A DNA stretch of 64,000 nucleotides from Actinotignum schaalii_C (GCF_034119425.1 NZ_JAWUEL010000009.1:5517-69516); one strand, 5' to 3'; shown: positions 7,487-16,890, counted from the first letter of the stretch. The notes: generated from the sequence alone by a model not told the origin. Program-made: numbers and translations.

Positions 7487-8502
7487 TTGTCTGCCTCCAG
7501 CCACGCATCAACTTCCGCGAGCCAGGCGCGCTTCGAGGAAGCGGAAGCGAAGGAGGCCCGGATGGAGCGGCGGGCCAATTCTGCCAGTTCAGAATCGGAA
7601 AAACCCTGGCGGCGCGCGATATCGTACTGGTCGTTGAGGCGGGCCAGGAAGAGTAGCGGGTCATCGGCACCCAGAGCGATGAGCGCCCCAGCATCAAATA
7701 GCGTGCGCAGGGGAACGTCCTCATTTTCACGGAACACCCCGAGCGACACATTCGAGGCGGGGCAGACCTCCAGCGCGATCCCGCGCTCCACAATCTCAGC
7801 AACGAGGTCGCGATCCTCGGCGGCTCGCACCCCGTGGCCGAGTCTGTCTGGATTCAGGTGCGTGATGACTTCGCGCAGATGCTCAGGGCCGAGTAATTCC
7901 CCGCCGTGGGGGACGGAACGCAGGCCGGCCCTCCTGGCGATGCGGAAAGCTGCCTCAAATTCCGCGGTGCGCCCGCGCCGCTCATCATTGGAGAGCCCGA
8001 AACCTACCACGTCACCGGGAGCGTCCCCGGCGTAGCGGGCGGCGAGGCGCGCTAGGGTGCGGGCATCAAGGGGATGACGGGTGCGTGATGCCGCCACGAT
8101 GACCCCCACCTCAACACCGGTCTCCCGGGTGGCTGCTTTCGCTTCGTCTAAAACAATCTCGAGGGCCGGGGTAATACCACCAACGTAAGGGGCGTAGGAG
8201 GTCGGGTCGATTTGGATTTCCAGGCGGCGGGAGCCTTCGGCACGGTCGGCTCGGGCCGCTTCGCGTACGATACGCCGCATTGCTTCTTCGGATCGCACGA
8301 CGGCGCGCGCAGCATCGTAGGCGCGTTGGAAACGGAACCACCCACGCTGGTCCGCGGGCACCTGCATCGCCACGTTATCGGTGAGGTTTTCGGGCAGGCG
8401 CACGCCGGCACAGCGGGCCATATCCACGAGGCTGGGGACGCTCAGCGAGCCGGTGAAGTGCACATGCACGTGGGCTTTGGGGAGGGCAGCAAGGTTACGC
8501 AC
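7483..8502 (-). CDS. add: Adenosine deaminase
   Basis: 339 residues if translation starts at GTG 8502, giving MRNLAALPKAHVHVHFTGSL. The frame stays open upstream to 8640, but that part is low-complexity. Metal-dependent amidohydrolase motifs are complete: HVHVH, HGGE (usually HAGE), RLGHGV and GADDPLLF. The expected reaction is hydrolysis of adenosine to inosine in purine salvage. Some HxHFTGS-type members act on other aminopurines, so substrate is inferred. A GGAGGG abuts the GTG too closely for a normal ribosome site, suggesting a leaderless start. Confidence 0.85.
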   Translation of the reverse strand: MRNLAALPKAHVHVHFTGSLSVPSLVDMARCAGVRLPENLTDNVAMQVPADQRGWFRFQRAYDAARAVVRSEEAMRRIVREAARADRAEGSRRLEIQIDPTSYAPYVGGITPALEIVLDEAKAATRETGVEVGVIVAASRTRHPLDARTLARLAARYAGDAPGDVVGFGLSNDERRGRTAEFEAAFRIARRAGLRSVPHGGELLGPEHLREVITHLNPDRLGHGVRAAEDRDLVAEIVERGIALEVCPASNVSLGVFRENEDVPLRTLFDAGALIALGADDPLLFLARLNDQYDIARRQGFSDSELAELARRSIRASFASASSKRAWLAEVDAWLEADN

Positions 8503-8674
8503 CCCTCCATCTTCCCACGCCGGCGGCACGCGTGAGGTGCGGGCACCCGCAGCGTGGCGCGCGCCGGCCGTGCCGAGTCGTGCCTGGTCGTGATCGGTGG
8601 CGCCGGGCGGGTAGCGTGCCGGCGGGCCGCGCGCCCGCATTGTGCCACCGGGGTGGATGCGGCACTATTGTTCT

Positions 8675-9979
8675 ATGGCTGCATCTTCGGAAAGCGCTGA
8701 TTTAGCGCTGCTGACCGGCCCGGACGCCGGGTCGATGCTCGCCACCGCACTTCCAGCTTGGCAGCTCCAATCCTGGGCGGTCCACCGCGTCAATCACCGC
8801 CCCGGGGCCGGCGTGACGGTGAGCTACACCGTGACCGCGCGCGCCCGCGGAGAAGGTGGGCGCCCCACCGGCAGTCCGCGAGAAAAATATGTTTGTGCCT
8901 CCACCGCGCAGCTCTCCCAAGCCTTCACCCCTACCCTCGTTCGTCTGACCCACCGGGATACCGCCGTCTGGGTGTGGGAATACCCCCATGACCCGGAGCT
9001 TCCCGCCTTGCCGCTGGCCGTCACCCCGAGCCGGATATCTGGATTTTTGGGAGAAAAAGTTACGGTCGAACTCAAGAGCTACCGGCCCACCAGGCGCGCC
9101 GTCGTCAAAGTTACTACCCGGGGTGGCGGAACTGCTTTCGCAAAAGTGCTGCGCCCACCCGCAGCGCAATCCTTGGCTAAACGCCATCGTATGCTAGGGG
9201 AATCCGGGGTTCTTGCCCCGCGGGTGGTGCGCGAAGACCCGAGTGGCCTCGTTCTTATTTCCACCCTCCCGGGCGAGCCACTGGCCAATTGGTTGGCGCG
9301 CGGGCTGGGGGAGCACAGTGTCGCGCTTTTCAATACCCTCTGGAATCTCCAAGAAAGCCTGCCAGCCGCGGCCGTCCACCTTACCCACCGGCCGGCCTGG
9401 GCGGATCGGGTGGGCCACTACGCGCACGCCGCCGCGGTCGCGCTCCCCGGTATCGCAGCTCGAGCCCACGCGGTGGCCAGCGGAGTGACGCAGATGATGG
9501 CCAGCCTTGATCCCGGACCCATCGTGCCCGTGCACGGAGACTTCTACGAAGCCAATATTTTCGTGCAGCGTGGTCCATCCGCGCCCGCAGCCGCGCACAC
9601 CTTTACCTCCACCTCTACCCCCACGGGGTGGATCGCCGGGGTTATTGACGTGGATTCGCTCGGCCCGGGTTACCGCGCCGATGACTGGGCCTGCCTGCTC
9701 GGGCATATGAGCGTGCTGCCCCACCTGGCCCCGGCCGCCTACCCGCACCTGCGTTCCATTCTGGGGCAGTGGTGCGCGCTACTTGAACAGCGTTTACCTG
9801 CCGCACCCGTATACGCGCGCGCTGCCGGAGTGACCCTCTCCCTCGTTGCCGGGGCCGTGCGCACCGACGGCACCCGCTGGGAACACGATGCCCTCGGGCG
9901 GCTACGCGAGGCCGAACACTGGCTCTCCCGGGCTCGCTACCTGGCCGGATACGGAGGAAATGCGTACTCGCGCGGTTAG
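8675..9979 (+). CDS. Phosphotransferase (APH/choline-kinase fold), substrate unknown
   Basis: 434 residues from ATG 8675; in-frame ATG 8642 is possible, and neither has a clear ribosome site. The C-terminal half holds the kinase catalytic loop VHGDFYEANIF (Brenner motif HGDxxxxN) and the metal motif GVIDVDSLGPGYRADDWACLLG. An N-lobe-like lysine segment, TAFAKVLRP, lies near residue 160. The first 130 residues show no motif I recognise. The architecture resembles actinobacterial maltokinase-like and aminoglycoside phosphotransferase-like proteins, but nothing here fixes the substrate. It is divergent from add and stands alone. Confidence 0.7.
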   Translation: MAASSESADLALLTGPDAGSMLATALPAWQLQSWAVHRVNHRPGAGVTVSYTVTARARGEGGRPTGSPREKYVCASTAQLSQAFTPTLVRLTHRDTAVWVWEYPHDPELPALPLAVTPSRISGFLGEKVTVELKSYRPTRRAVVKVTTRGGGTAFAKVLRPPAAQSLAKRHRMLGESGVLAPRVVREDPSGLVLISTLPGEPLANWLARGLGEHSVALFNTLWNLQESLPAAAVHLTHRPAWADRVGHYAHAAAVALPGIAARAHAVASGVTQMMASLDPGPIVPVHGDFYEANIFVQRGPSAPAAAHTFTSTSTPTGWIAGVIDVDSLGPGYRADDWACLLGHMSVLPHLAPAAYPHLRSILGQWCALLEQRLPAAPVYARAAGVTLSLVAGAVRTDGTRWEHDALGRLREAEHWLSRARYLAGYGGNAYSRG

Positions 9980-10006
9980 CATGCGCACCTGATTTCCCCG
10001 AAGGTC

Positions 10007-10026
10007 GGCGGGCGTCGTCGTCGTTA
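10007..10026 (+). repeat. Dispersed motif M (expanded CGT run)
   Basis: GGCGGGCGTCGTCGTCGTTA carries four CGT triplets where most copies have two or three. It lies 27 bp after the phosphotransferase stop. Confidence 0.5.
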
Positions 10027-10082
10027 AAACACCGAATTTTCCGGACCGTTGTTATGCCGCACCCACCACGTACAACCGCATC

Positions 10083-10105
10083 GTTCACCCGCCCGTTACA
10101 TTCTG
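10083..10105 (+). promoter_or_regulatory. Possible PHO box upstream of the phosphatase gene
   Basis: GTTCACCCGCCC followed by GTTACATTCTG makes two direct units similar to the actinobacterial PhoP box (units of GTTCA plus six). Their spacing is 12 rather than 11 bp and the second unit is imperfect. It sits about 75 bp before an alkaline phosphatase gene, which makes the match meaningful but unproven. Confidence 0.4.
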
Positions 10106-10175
10106 CTTGCCTTCCGGTAAAAGAATTAAGTGAATCTAAGAGGGCCCACGTTCTGTTAGAAGGGATAAAAGGACA

Positions 10176-13100
10176 ATGGGATCCTCACATTTCACTGCCC
10201 GGCGCGCGGTGGCAGCAGCAGCTGTGGCCGCCGTCGGCTTCTCAGCGCTCGCGGGAGGTGCCGCTTCGGCGGAAAATACCACCTACCGCACCGCAAACGG
10301 CCCGGAAAACTGCGTTATTTTTGATGCGCAAGGAAACGTTATTCCGCCCAAACCCGGTGATTGCGCGCAATTCGGTAAGGCGGGCCAGGGGCGTTCCAAT
10401 GCCAAGGCCCGTAACGTCATCCTCATTATTGGTGACGGTATGGGCCAGTCGGAAATCACCGCGGCCCGCAATTACCTCAAAGGCGCCTCGGGGCGTTTCG
10501 AAGGTATTGACGAACTCACCTCCGAAGGTATGTACACACACCATTCAGTCAATAAGAATGGTTCCTTCAATTACGTGACCGATTCGGCCGCCTCGGGTAC
10601 CGCCTGGGCCACCGGTACGAAGACGTACAACGGAGCTATCGGCGTGGATCTGGCCGGCAAGCCGGTGCAGAACCTTATCGAGCAGGCCAAGAATGCCGGG
10701 CTGCGTACCGGCAACGTGACCACCTCCGATATTCAGGATGCCACCCCGGCCGTGATGGGTTCGCATTCCACCAGCCGCAGCTACTATGCTCCCTCCGGGA
10801 AGTCGAAGCCGGCCAAGGGCGCGGACCTGCGTGAAAACGGCGGGCTCGGCTCCATTTCGGAGCAGATTGTGGACACCCGCGCGGATGTGACTCTGGGCGG
10901 CGGCGCGAAGTACTTCGACGCCATGGTGACCACGGCCTCCGGGAACACCAACCCCTTCCTCGAGGGCGCGGCCAAGTACAACACCCGGTGGGAAGCCGAT
11001 AAGTCGGTGCTGGAGAACGCCCGCGCGAATGCTTTCCAGGTGGTAACCACCGCTGATGAACTCGCGGGAATCACCAAGGCCAATCAAGATTCCCCGGTTC
11101 TCGGGTTGTTTGCGCCTTCAAATATGACCACCGCCTACAAATCCTCCCGGGCAAAGGTGGGCGGGGGGAAGGCCGATCCGCTCACCTGCGAAAAGCAGGA
11201 TATTGGCACCCAGCCCGAGCTCGTGGATATGACCCGCAAGGCCATTGAGCTTCTCGATGATCCGAGCGCGGAGAAGGGCTTCTTCCTTCAGATCGAATCG
11301 GCTTCCATTGACAAGCGCGATCACGCCTCGGACGCCTGCGGACAGATTGGGGAAACTGATCGCCTCGACCAGGCCACCAAGGTTGCCCTGGACTTCGCGA
11401 AGAAGGACGGGCAGACCCTCGTTGTCGTGACGGCGGACCACTCGCATACCGCGCAGATTGTGTCCGACGGCGACGACCACGTGGGCCCCGTGACTCGCCT
11501 GGCCACCGCTGATGGATCCCCGATGTCCATCCTTTACGGCACCACCAAGGTCGCTGAGGACGGCACCAATGCCGGTTCCCAGCAGCACACCGGAGCGCAG
11601 CTGCGCGTGGCCGCCTACGGCCCCGGTGAAGAAAATGTGCTGGGTCAAACCGATCAGACCGATCTTTTCTACACCATCGGTAATGCACTGTCCCTCAACG
11701 CCGAAGCCTCCACCGCCGCCAGCGATGCCAAGCTGGCGAAACCGGTAGCCGGAGGGTCCACGATGGCCATCGCCGTGGACGAAAACGGCAAGGTGACCGT
11801 GCCGGCCCCCGGTGACTTCGCCCAGTACGGCAAGGACGGCGAGCAGCGTTCGGATGCTAAGGCCAAGAACGTGGTGCTCTTCATCGGTGACGGGATGGGT
11901 GATTCGGAAATCACTTCCGCCCGCAACTATCTCTACGGTGCGAACGGGCGCCTGCCCGGCATCGATAATCTCGAGTACACCGGTTCTTATACCCACTTCT
12001 CCATTGACCGCGACGGCGCTATTAACTACGTAACGGATTCAGCTGCTTCGGGTACCGCCTGGGCCACCGGCACGAAGACCTACAACGGTGCTATCGGTGT
12101 GGACCTGGCTCAAAAACCCCAGGAGAACCTCCTGGAGAAGGCGAAGCGGGCCGGGCTGAAGACCGGTAATATCACCACCTCCGAGGTGCAGGATGCCACC
12201 CCGGCGGTGATGGGTGCCCACGTGACCAGCCGCTCGCATTACGCACCCTCCGGGAACGCGAAGCCGGCCAAGGGCTCCGATCTGCGTGAAAACGGCGGCA
12301 TGGGTTCCATTTCGGAACAGCTCGTGGACACCCGCGCGGACGTGACGATGGGCGGTGGCGCGAAGTACTTCGACGCCGAAGTTCAGGTGTCCGGTACCTG
12401 GGGTGAGACGACGCGGTGGACGGCCGGTAAGTCCGTGCTGGAAAACGCGCGTGATAACGATTTCCAGATTGTGACGACGGCGGAGCAGATGGCTGCCCTG
12501 ACCGAAGCCAATCAGGATAAACCGGTTCTCGGTCTCTTCACCCCGGGCAATATGCCGCGCATGTTCAACGAGTCGGTGCCCACTCCGGGCAAGCCTACAA
12601 CCTACGAAACGTGCACGATTAACGAAGCCCGGACCGCGGATGTTCCCACCCTGGCGGCCATGACCCAGAAGTCCATGGATCTGCTCAAGAACGACGCCGG
12701 GTTCTTCCTCCAGGTGGAAGCCGCCTCGATTGATAAGGCTGATCACGGGGCGGATGCCTGCGGTCAGATTGGCGAGCTGGATGATTTGGATCAGGCCGTT
12801 GCGGTGGCGCAGCGCTGGGCCAAGGAGAATGGTGAGCCCACCCTTATCCTCGTGACTGCCGATCACGCCCACACCTCGCAGATCGTGGGCGTGGGAAGCA
12901 CCACCTCGGGTGTCAACACCATCCTCAAGACGGTGGATGGCGACTATATGCAGATGTCCTATAACACCGCGGCATCCAATGAGGTGGCGCGCGGTGGCCA
13001 GGGCCATACCGGTGCGCAGCTTCGTATCGCGGCTTCGGGCCCCGGTGCAGAAAACGTGATCGGGCGTACCGACCAGACCGACCTCCACTACACCGTAGCG

Positions 13101-13976
13101 AATGCACTCGGTCTGGATAAAGAATCGCAGCCGGTTGTCAACCAGTTCGTCAAGGAAGGTGCCAAGCCGGATCCGAGCGTTGAGCCGAGCGTGGATCCGA
13201 GTGCCGATCCGAGTGTGAATCCGACTCCGGAACCGGGTAAGGACCCGAGCGGTGATCCCACCGCGGATCCCAGCACGCCGGCCACGCCTTCCGATAACGG
13301 CAACACCTTCTACGTCTCCAATAACTGGACCGCGACCGTGGCTCAGGCGGTCTTCAGCTTCGGGCGCGCCGGAGATGATGTCCTGGTAGGCGATTGGAAC
13401 GGGGACGGCAAGGATAGCTTCGCGGTGCGCCGCGGGAACACCTTCTACGTCTCCGATACTCTCCGGGGCGGCAAGGCACCTATCGAATTCTCCTACGGTA
13501 AGGCCGGTGACACCGTGCTCGTGGGTGACTGGGATGGCGATGGCAAGGACACCTTCGCGGTCCAGCGCGGGAATACCTTCTACGTAGCGAACTCACTCAA
13601 GAGCGGGGACGCAGACGAGGTCATGAGCTACGGCCGCTACGGGGACACCCCCCTGGTCGGTGACTGGGATGGCGACGGCAAGGACACCTTCGCGGTGCGT
13701 CGCGGCAATGTCATCTTCGTCAAGAACGCTATTGTCTCGGGGAACGCCGATACCGAGTTCTCCTACGGCAAGGCTAAGGACGAGATATTTACCGGAGATT
13801 TCGACGGTAATGGCGCGGATACCTTCGCGGTGCGTCGCGGCAATGCGCTGCTCGTGAAGAACTCCCTCACTGCGGGCCCGGCCGATCTCACGCTCCATTA
13901 CGGGCGTGTGGCTGACGAGCTCTTCGTTGGTGACTGGGACGGTAACGGCACCGATACCCCGGCGGTACGGCGCTAA
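10176..13976 (+). CDS. phoA: Secreted double alkaline phosphatase with FG-GAP-like tail
   Basis: 1266 residues from ATG 10176 (AAAAGGA upstream). Order: Sec signal peptide (about 1-32, ending AGGAASA); alkaline phosphatase domain 1 (about 60-520); domain 2 (about 550-985); a D/P/S-rich linker (about 998-1040); five 45-residue repeats (about 1043-1266) each with a GDWDGDGKDTFAV-type acidic loop. Both catalytic domains look intact: metal Asp87 and Asp572 in IGDGMG, nucleophile Ser137 and Ser622 in TDSAASGTAWATG, the ADH metal motif twice, and terminal His471 and His944. Single-domain PhoA is about 450 residues, so this is an internal duplication. No LPxTG or lipobox is seen. It should release phosphate from extracellular monoesters. 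Confidence 0.93.
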   Translation: MGSSHFTARRAVAAAAVAAVGFSALAGGAASAENTTYRTANGPENCVIFDAQGNVIPPKPGDCAQFGKAGQGRSNAKARNVILIIGDGMGQSEITAARNYLKGASGRFEGIDELTSEGMYTHHSVNKNGSFNYVTDSAASGTAWATGTKTYNGAIGVDLAGKPVQNLIEQAKNAGLRTGNVTTSDIQDATPAVMGSHSTSRSYYAPSGKSKPAKGADLRENGGLGSISEQIVDTRADVTLGGGAKYFDAMVTTASGNTNPFLEGAAKYNTRWEADKSVLENARANAFQVVTTADELAGITKANQDSPVLGLFAPSNMTTAYKSSRAKVGGGKADPLTCEKQDIGTQPELVDMTRKAIELLDDPSAEKGFFLQIESASIDKRDHASDACGQIGETDRLDQATKVALDFAKKDGQTLVVVTADHSHTAQIVSDGDDHVGPVTRLATADGSPMSILYGTTKVAEDGTNAGSQQHTGAQLRVAAYGPGEENVLGQTDQTDLFYTIGNALSLNAEASTAASDAKLAKPVAGGSTMAIAVDENGKVTVPAPGDFAQYGKDGEQRSDAKAKNVVLFIGDGMGDSEITSARNYLYGANGRLPGIDNLEYTGSYTHFSIDRDGAINYVTDSAASGTAWATGTKTYNGAIGVDLAQKPQENLLEKAKRAGLKTGNITTSEVQDATPAVMGAHVTSRSHYAPSGNAKPAKGSDLRENGGMGSISEQLVDTRADVTMGGGAKYFDAEVQVSGTWGETTRWTAGKSVLENARDNDFQIVTTAEQMAALTEANQDKPVLGLFTPGNMPRMFNESVPTPGKPTTYETCTINEARTADVPTLAAMTQKSMDLLKNDAGFFLQVEAASIDKADHGADACGQIGELDDLDQAVAVAQRWAKENGEPTLILVTADHAHTSQIVGVGSTTSGVNTILKTVDGDYMQMSYNTAASNEVARGGQGHTGAQLRIAASGPGAENVIGRTDQTDLHYTVANALGLDKESQPVVNQFVKEGAKPDPSVEPSVDPSADPSVNPTPEPGKDPSGDPTADPSTPATPSDNGNTFYVSNNWTATVAQAVFSFGRAGDDVLVGDWNGDGKDSFAVRRGNTFYVSDTLRGGKAPIEFSYGKAGDTVLVGDWDGDGKDTFAVQRGNTFYVANSLKSGDADEVMSYGRYGDTPLVGDWDGDGKDTFAVRRGNVIFVKNAIVSGNADTEFSYGKAKDEIFTGDFDGNGADTFAVRRGNALLVKNSLTAGPADLTLHYGRVADELFVGDWDGNGTDTPAVRR

Positions 13977-14015
13977 ATACCAGCGTTCAGCTGCCTGAAT
14001 AACGGGTAAAACACG

Positions 14016-14045
14016 GTGGGCCGCGGCGGAAACGTCGCGGCCCAC
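14016..14045 (+). terminator. Hairpin between phoA and the aminotransferase gene
   Basis: GTGGGCCGCG and CGCGGCCCAC form a perfect 10-bp stem with a 10-nt loop between two convergent genes. There is no strong U-tract on either strand. Confidence 0.65.
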
Positions 14046-14112
14046 CTGTGTTAGGAAACTGCCGGATTAGCTATGCGGAGCCCAGCCAGCTGGCTAAGCA
14101 GTTATCCGGTTG

Positions 14113-15327
14113 CTAAGCGAAGTAATCGTGCAGGCGCGCCATGCCTTCGGCCAGTTCGGCATCGGAGAGCGCATAGGAGAAGCGCAGGAAGCCGCCCACC
14201 CCGAAAGCTTCCCCGGGCACCGCGGCCACATTAATATCGCTCAGGAGCTGATCGGCCAATTCCAGGGAGCTCGTGGCGCGGCGGGGGCCCGTCTCGCCCA
14301 GCAGGCCTGCGACGTCGGCAAAAACATAGAAAGCGCCATCCGGGGGCGCAACCTTCACCCCGTCGATACCGGCCAGTTCGCTCACGATACGCGTGCGGCG
14401 CCGCGCGAACCCCTCACGCATGTCCTCGATGCGGTCGCGCGGACCGGTGAGCGCGGCGATGGTGGCGCGCTGCGCCACGTTATTGACGTTCCCGGTCAGA
14501 TGCGAATGTACCCGCTTGACCGCGGCCATGACGTCCGCGGGGCCGTAGAGCCAACCAACCCGCCATCCCGTCATGGCGAAGGACTTCGAAACCCCGCCGA
14601 TAACGAGGGTTTGCGCGGCTAGTTCAGGGACTTCGGCCAGCGGGTAGGCGGTGCGCACGCCGTCGTAGGTAAGGTGCTCGTAAATTTCGTCAACCACCAG
14701 CCAAATACCGTGCTCGAGGGCCCAGGCACCGATGGCACGCACCTCCGCGGCGCTGTAGACCGCTCCGGTGGGGTTAGTGGGCGAGCACAGCAGCAATGCC
14801 TTCGTCTTATCGGTGCGGGCAGCCTCGAGCTGCTCCACGCTCACCTTGAAGCCCTGGGTCGGGGGTGCGTATACCTCGGTGACGGTACCACCGAAAAGTT
14901 TAATAACTTCCGGGTAGGTGACCCAGTAGGGGGAGGGGAGGAGCACGTTATCGCCCGGGTCGATAAGTGCCGCCCAAGCTTCAAAGTTCGCCTGTTTCGC
15001 TCCATTCGTAACGACGACGCAGCTCGGGGAAATTCGTACCCCGGCATCGAAAGCGACTTTGGCGCAAATCGCCTCGCGCAGCTCCGGCAGGCCATTGGGA
15101 TCGGAGTATTTGTGATTGCGGATATCGCCGGTGGCGGCGGCCGCGGCGGCCACGATGTGATCCGGGGTGGGGAAATCCGGTTCCCCGGCCCCGAAAGAAA
15201 TAATGGGGTGACCGGCGGCCCGCAGCTCCCGCTGGCGGGCGTCCACCGCGAGGGTGGCGGAGGGTGCAAGGGCTTGCAGGCGCGCGGAAACGCGGCGCGG
15301 GGTCTTCGACGTCGGTGTAGTACTCAC
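14113..15327 (-). CDS. aspC: Pyridoxal-phosphate aminotransferase, aspartate type
   Basis: 404 residues from GTG 15327 (product begins MSTTPTSKTPRRVSARLQAL). The frame is open further upstream but the extra part is not protein-like and overlaps the tRNA-Trp region. Class I fold motifs: GAGEPDFPTPDHI, NPTGAVYS, the PLP-phenol DEIYEHLTYDG, the Schiff-base lysine SKSFAMTGWRVGW and the substrate arginine RFSYA. It probably exchanges the amino group between aspartate and 2-oxoglutarate; other class I specificities are possible. The same gene sits next to tRNA-Trp/secE in many actinobacteria. A TTTAAT box six bases before the GTG suggests a leaderless mRNA. Confidence 0.87.
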   Translation of the reverse strand: MSTTPTSKTPRRVSARLQALAPSATLAVDARQRELRAAGHPIISFGAGEPDFPTPDHIVAAAAAATGDIRNHKYSDPNGLPELREAICAKVAFDAGVRISPSCVVVTNGAKQANFEAWAALIDPGDNVLLPSPYWVTYPEVIKLFGGTVTEVYAPPTQGFKVSVEQLEAARTDKTKALLLCSPTNPTGAVYSAAEVRAIGAWALEHGIWLVVDEIYEHLTYDGVRTAYPLAEVPELAAQTLVIGGVSKSFAMTGWRVGWLYGPADVMAAVKRVHSHLTGNVNNVAQRATIAALTGPRDRIEDMREGFARRRTRIVSELAGIDGVKVAPPDGAFYVFADVAGLLGETGPRRATSSLELADQLLSDINVAAVPGEAFGVGGFLRFSYALSDAELAEGMARLHDYFA

Positions 15328-15522
15328 CCTCCCATTAAACACTGTCCCGGGTACGGTTGTGACCTTTCTCCAAGGATAGGGGTGGAAGTGGACGGCTCGG
15401 GTGTTATCGACTATGCTATTCCGGGTATGACGGCCTTGTGGTCGTGATACTCCAACGTCCACCTGGCGGCCGGTGCTCGCGGAGCACTCCGGTTTCAGGC
15501 ATAATGGTGGAGTTGCCAACCT

Positions 15523-15595
15523 AGGGTAGTGGCGCAATTGGTAGCGCATCGGTCTCCAAAACCGGCGGTTGGGGGTTCGAGTCCCTCCTACCCTG
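15523..15595 (+). tRNA. tRNA-Trp (CCA)
   Basis: 73 nt; acceptor AGGGTAG/CTACCCT, anticodon CCA in CGGTCTCCAAAACCG, T-loop GGGTTCGAGTCCC. A CATAAT box lies about 20 bp upstream. tRNA-Trp directly before secE is a conserved actinobacterial arrangement. Confidence 0.97.
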
Positions 15596-15600
15596 CTCCT

Positions 15601-15622
15601 GCCCCGCCAATACTGACGGGGC
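15601..15622 (+). terminator. Short hairpin between tRNA-Trp and secE
   Basis: GCCCCG and CGGGGC pair across a 10-nt loop just after the tRNA. It may act as an RNA-processing or attenuation structure; the U-tract is weak (ATTGTT). Confidence 0.45.
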
Positions 15623-15650
15623 ATTGTTACGACGAGGAAAAGGACGCACT

Positions 15651-15890
15651 GTGAAGGAAGTTGCAGCATCCAAGTCCTCCAAGGGCGCTGCGGAGAAGAA
15701 GGGCTTTTTTGCTCGGCTCGCGCAGTTCTTCCACGAAATCTTCGGTGAATTGAAGCGCGTCCAGCGCCCCTCCCGGGAGGAACTGGGGCAGCTGTTCACC
15801 ACGGTGGTGCTCTTCATTCTCGCCGTGATGGTCTTTATCGGAATTTTCGATCTTATTTTCGGTCGCGCCACCGTCTGGATCTTCGGGTAG
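15651..15890 (+). CDS. secE: Preprotein translocase subunit SecE
   Basis: 79 residues from GTG 15651 with GAGGAAAAGGA upstream. SecE is the clamp subunit that stabilises SecY in the membrane. The product has a Lys/Ala-rich start, an amphipathic surface helix (FARLAQFFHEIFGELKRV, then PSREEL) and a single transmembrane segment near residues 48-72, which is the minimal actinobacterial form. nusG follows after 42 bp, as in almost all bacteria. Confidence 0.96.
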   Translation: MKEVAASKSSKGAAEKKGFFARLAQFFHEIFGELKRVQRPSREELGQLFTTVVLFILAVMVFIGIFDLIFGRATVWIFG

Positions 15891-15932
15891 GTCCAGAACC
15901 AGGGCCGGCCCCAAGAACAGTGAGGGAACAGC

Positions 15933-16727
15933 GTGTCTGAGAACGTTACCGAACACGGCGATCTTTTTATGGAACCGGGTGCCACCGCGCCTGCTGCGGA
16001 GGCTGCTCCTAGCGCGGATTCCCTCACCGATACCACCACCCAGGAAAGCGTAGCCGCGGAAGAAACCACGGAGACTGCTCCGGCTTCCTCTAAGAAGGAC
16101 AAGAAGAAAGACGGCATCGTCACCGAAGAAGAAGTGCGGGCTAAGCTCAAGGGTCTAGAAGGCCGCTGGTACGTTCTTCACACCTATTCCGGTTACGAAA
16201 AGCGCGTCAAGCAGGACTTGGAAGTCCGTCTTGTCTCCATGAACATGGAGGACTACATCTTCCAGATCGAAGTCCCCATGGAAGAAGTCTTCGAAGTACG
16301 CCGCGGGCAGCGCAAGCTGGTATCGCGGGTACGCATGCCCGGTTACGTGCTTATCCGCATGAACCTCACCGATGATTCCTGGCGTGTGGTGCAGTCCACC
16401 AATGGCGTTACCGGTTTCGTGGGCAATGGGCGCACTCCGGTGGCCCTCACTTTCGATGAGGTTGTGACCATGCTGACCCCGGTGGTGGAAGCCGCCGCGG
16501 CGGACGAAGCGCGCGCCGCCGGTCTGCCCACGGGCGCCACGCCGGAAACCATCGCCCCCTTCGAAGTGGGCGATCCGGTTACCCTCACCGCCGAACCGTG
16601 GGCCGGGATGCCGGCCACCGTCTCGGAAATTGACGCGGAAAATCAGCGTCTCACCGTTATGATGACGCTCGTCGGTCAGGAAACTCCGGTGGAGCTCTCC
16701 TTCGCCCAGGTGCGCAAGGAAGACTAA
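15933..16727 (+). CDS. nusG: Transcription termination/antitermination factor NusG
   Basis: 264 residues from GTG 15933. An acidic Ala/Thr/Glu-rich extension of about 70 residues precedes the NGN domain (GRWYVLHTYSGYEKRVKQDL through about residue 175), which binds the RNA polymerase clamp. The KOW domain follows (FEVGDPVTLTAEPWAGMPAT to the end) and contacts Rho or ribosomal S10. Extended N-termini are normal in actinobacteria. A loop of about 20 residues (VVEAAAADEARAAGLP) separates the domains. Confidence 0.96.
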   Translation: MSENVTEHGDLFMEPGATAPAAEAAPSADSLTDTTTQESVAAEETTETAPASSKKDKKKDGIVTEEEVRAKLKGLEGRWYVLHTYSGYEKRVKQDLEVRLVSMNMEDYIFQIEVPMEEVFEVRRGQRKLVSRVRMPGYVLIRMNLTDDSWRVVQSTNGVTGFVGNGRTPVALTFDEVVTMLTPVVEAAAADEARAAGLPTGATPETIAPFEVGDPVTLTAEPWAGMPATVSEIDAENQRLTVMMTLVGQETPVELSFAQVRKED

Positions 16728-16740
16728 GTTCCGCTGAGCC

Positions 16741-16758
16741 GCTGCGCCGTCGTCGTAC
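16741..16758 (+). repeat. Dispersed motif M (full-length copy)
   Basis: GCTGCGCCGTCGTCGTAC starts 13 bp after the nusG stop and is followed by TTTCG. It is the copy closest to the consensus. Confidence 0.75.
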
Positions 16759-16830
16759 TTTCGTATACGCGAGCGCGCAGATATGCGCGCGCTTCGAAAA
16801 ACACGCACATATCTCGCGTCATTTAACACA

Positions 16831-16866
16831 AGCTCCGCGGTGTGTCTCACACGGGCGGGGCTTTGT
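16831..16866 (+). terminator. Probable terminator after nusG
   Basis: AGCTCCGC pairs with GCGGGGCT (one bulge), the inner GTGTG/CACAC extends the stem, and TTTG follows. It lies between nusG and the rplK promoter. Confidence 0.5.
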
Positions 16867-16890
16867 GCATCGCTCACTTTCCCGTAATAT
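16863..16890 (+). promoter_or_regulatory. Candidate promoter of rplK-rplA
   Basis: TTGTGC (16863-16868), a 16-bp spacer and TAATAT (16885-16890) lie 58 bp before the rplK start. ATATAGAT just downstream is an alternative -10. Confidence 0.4.
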
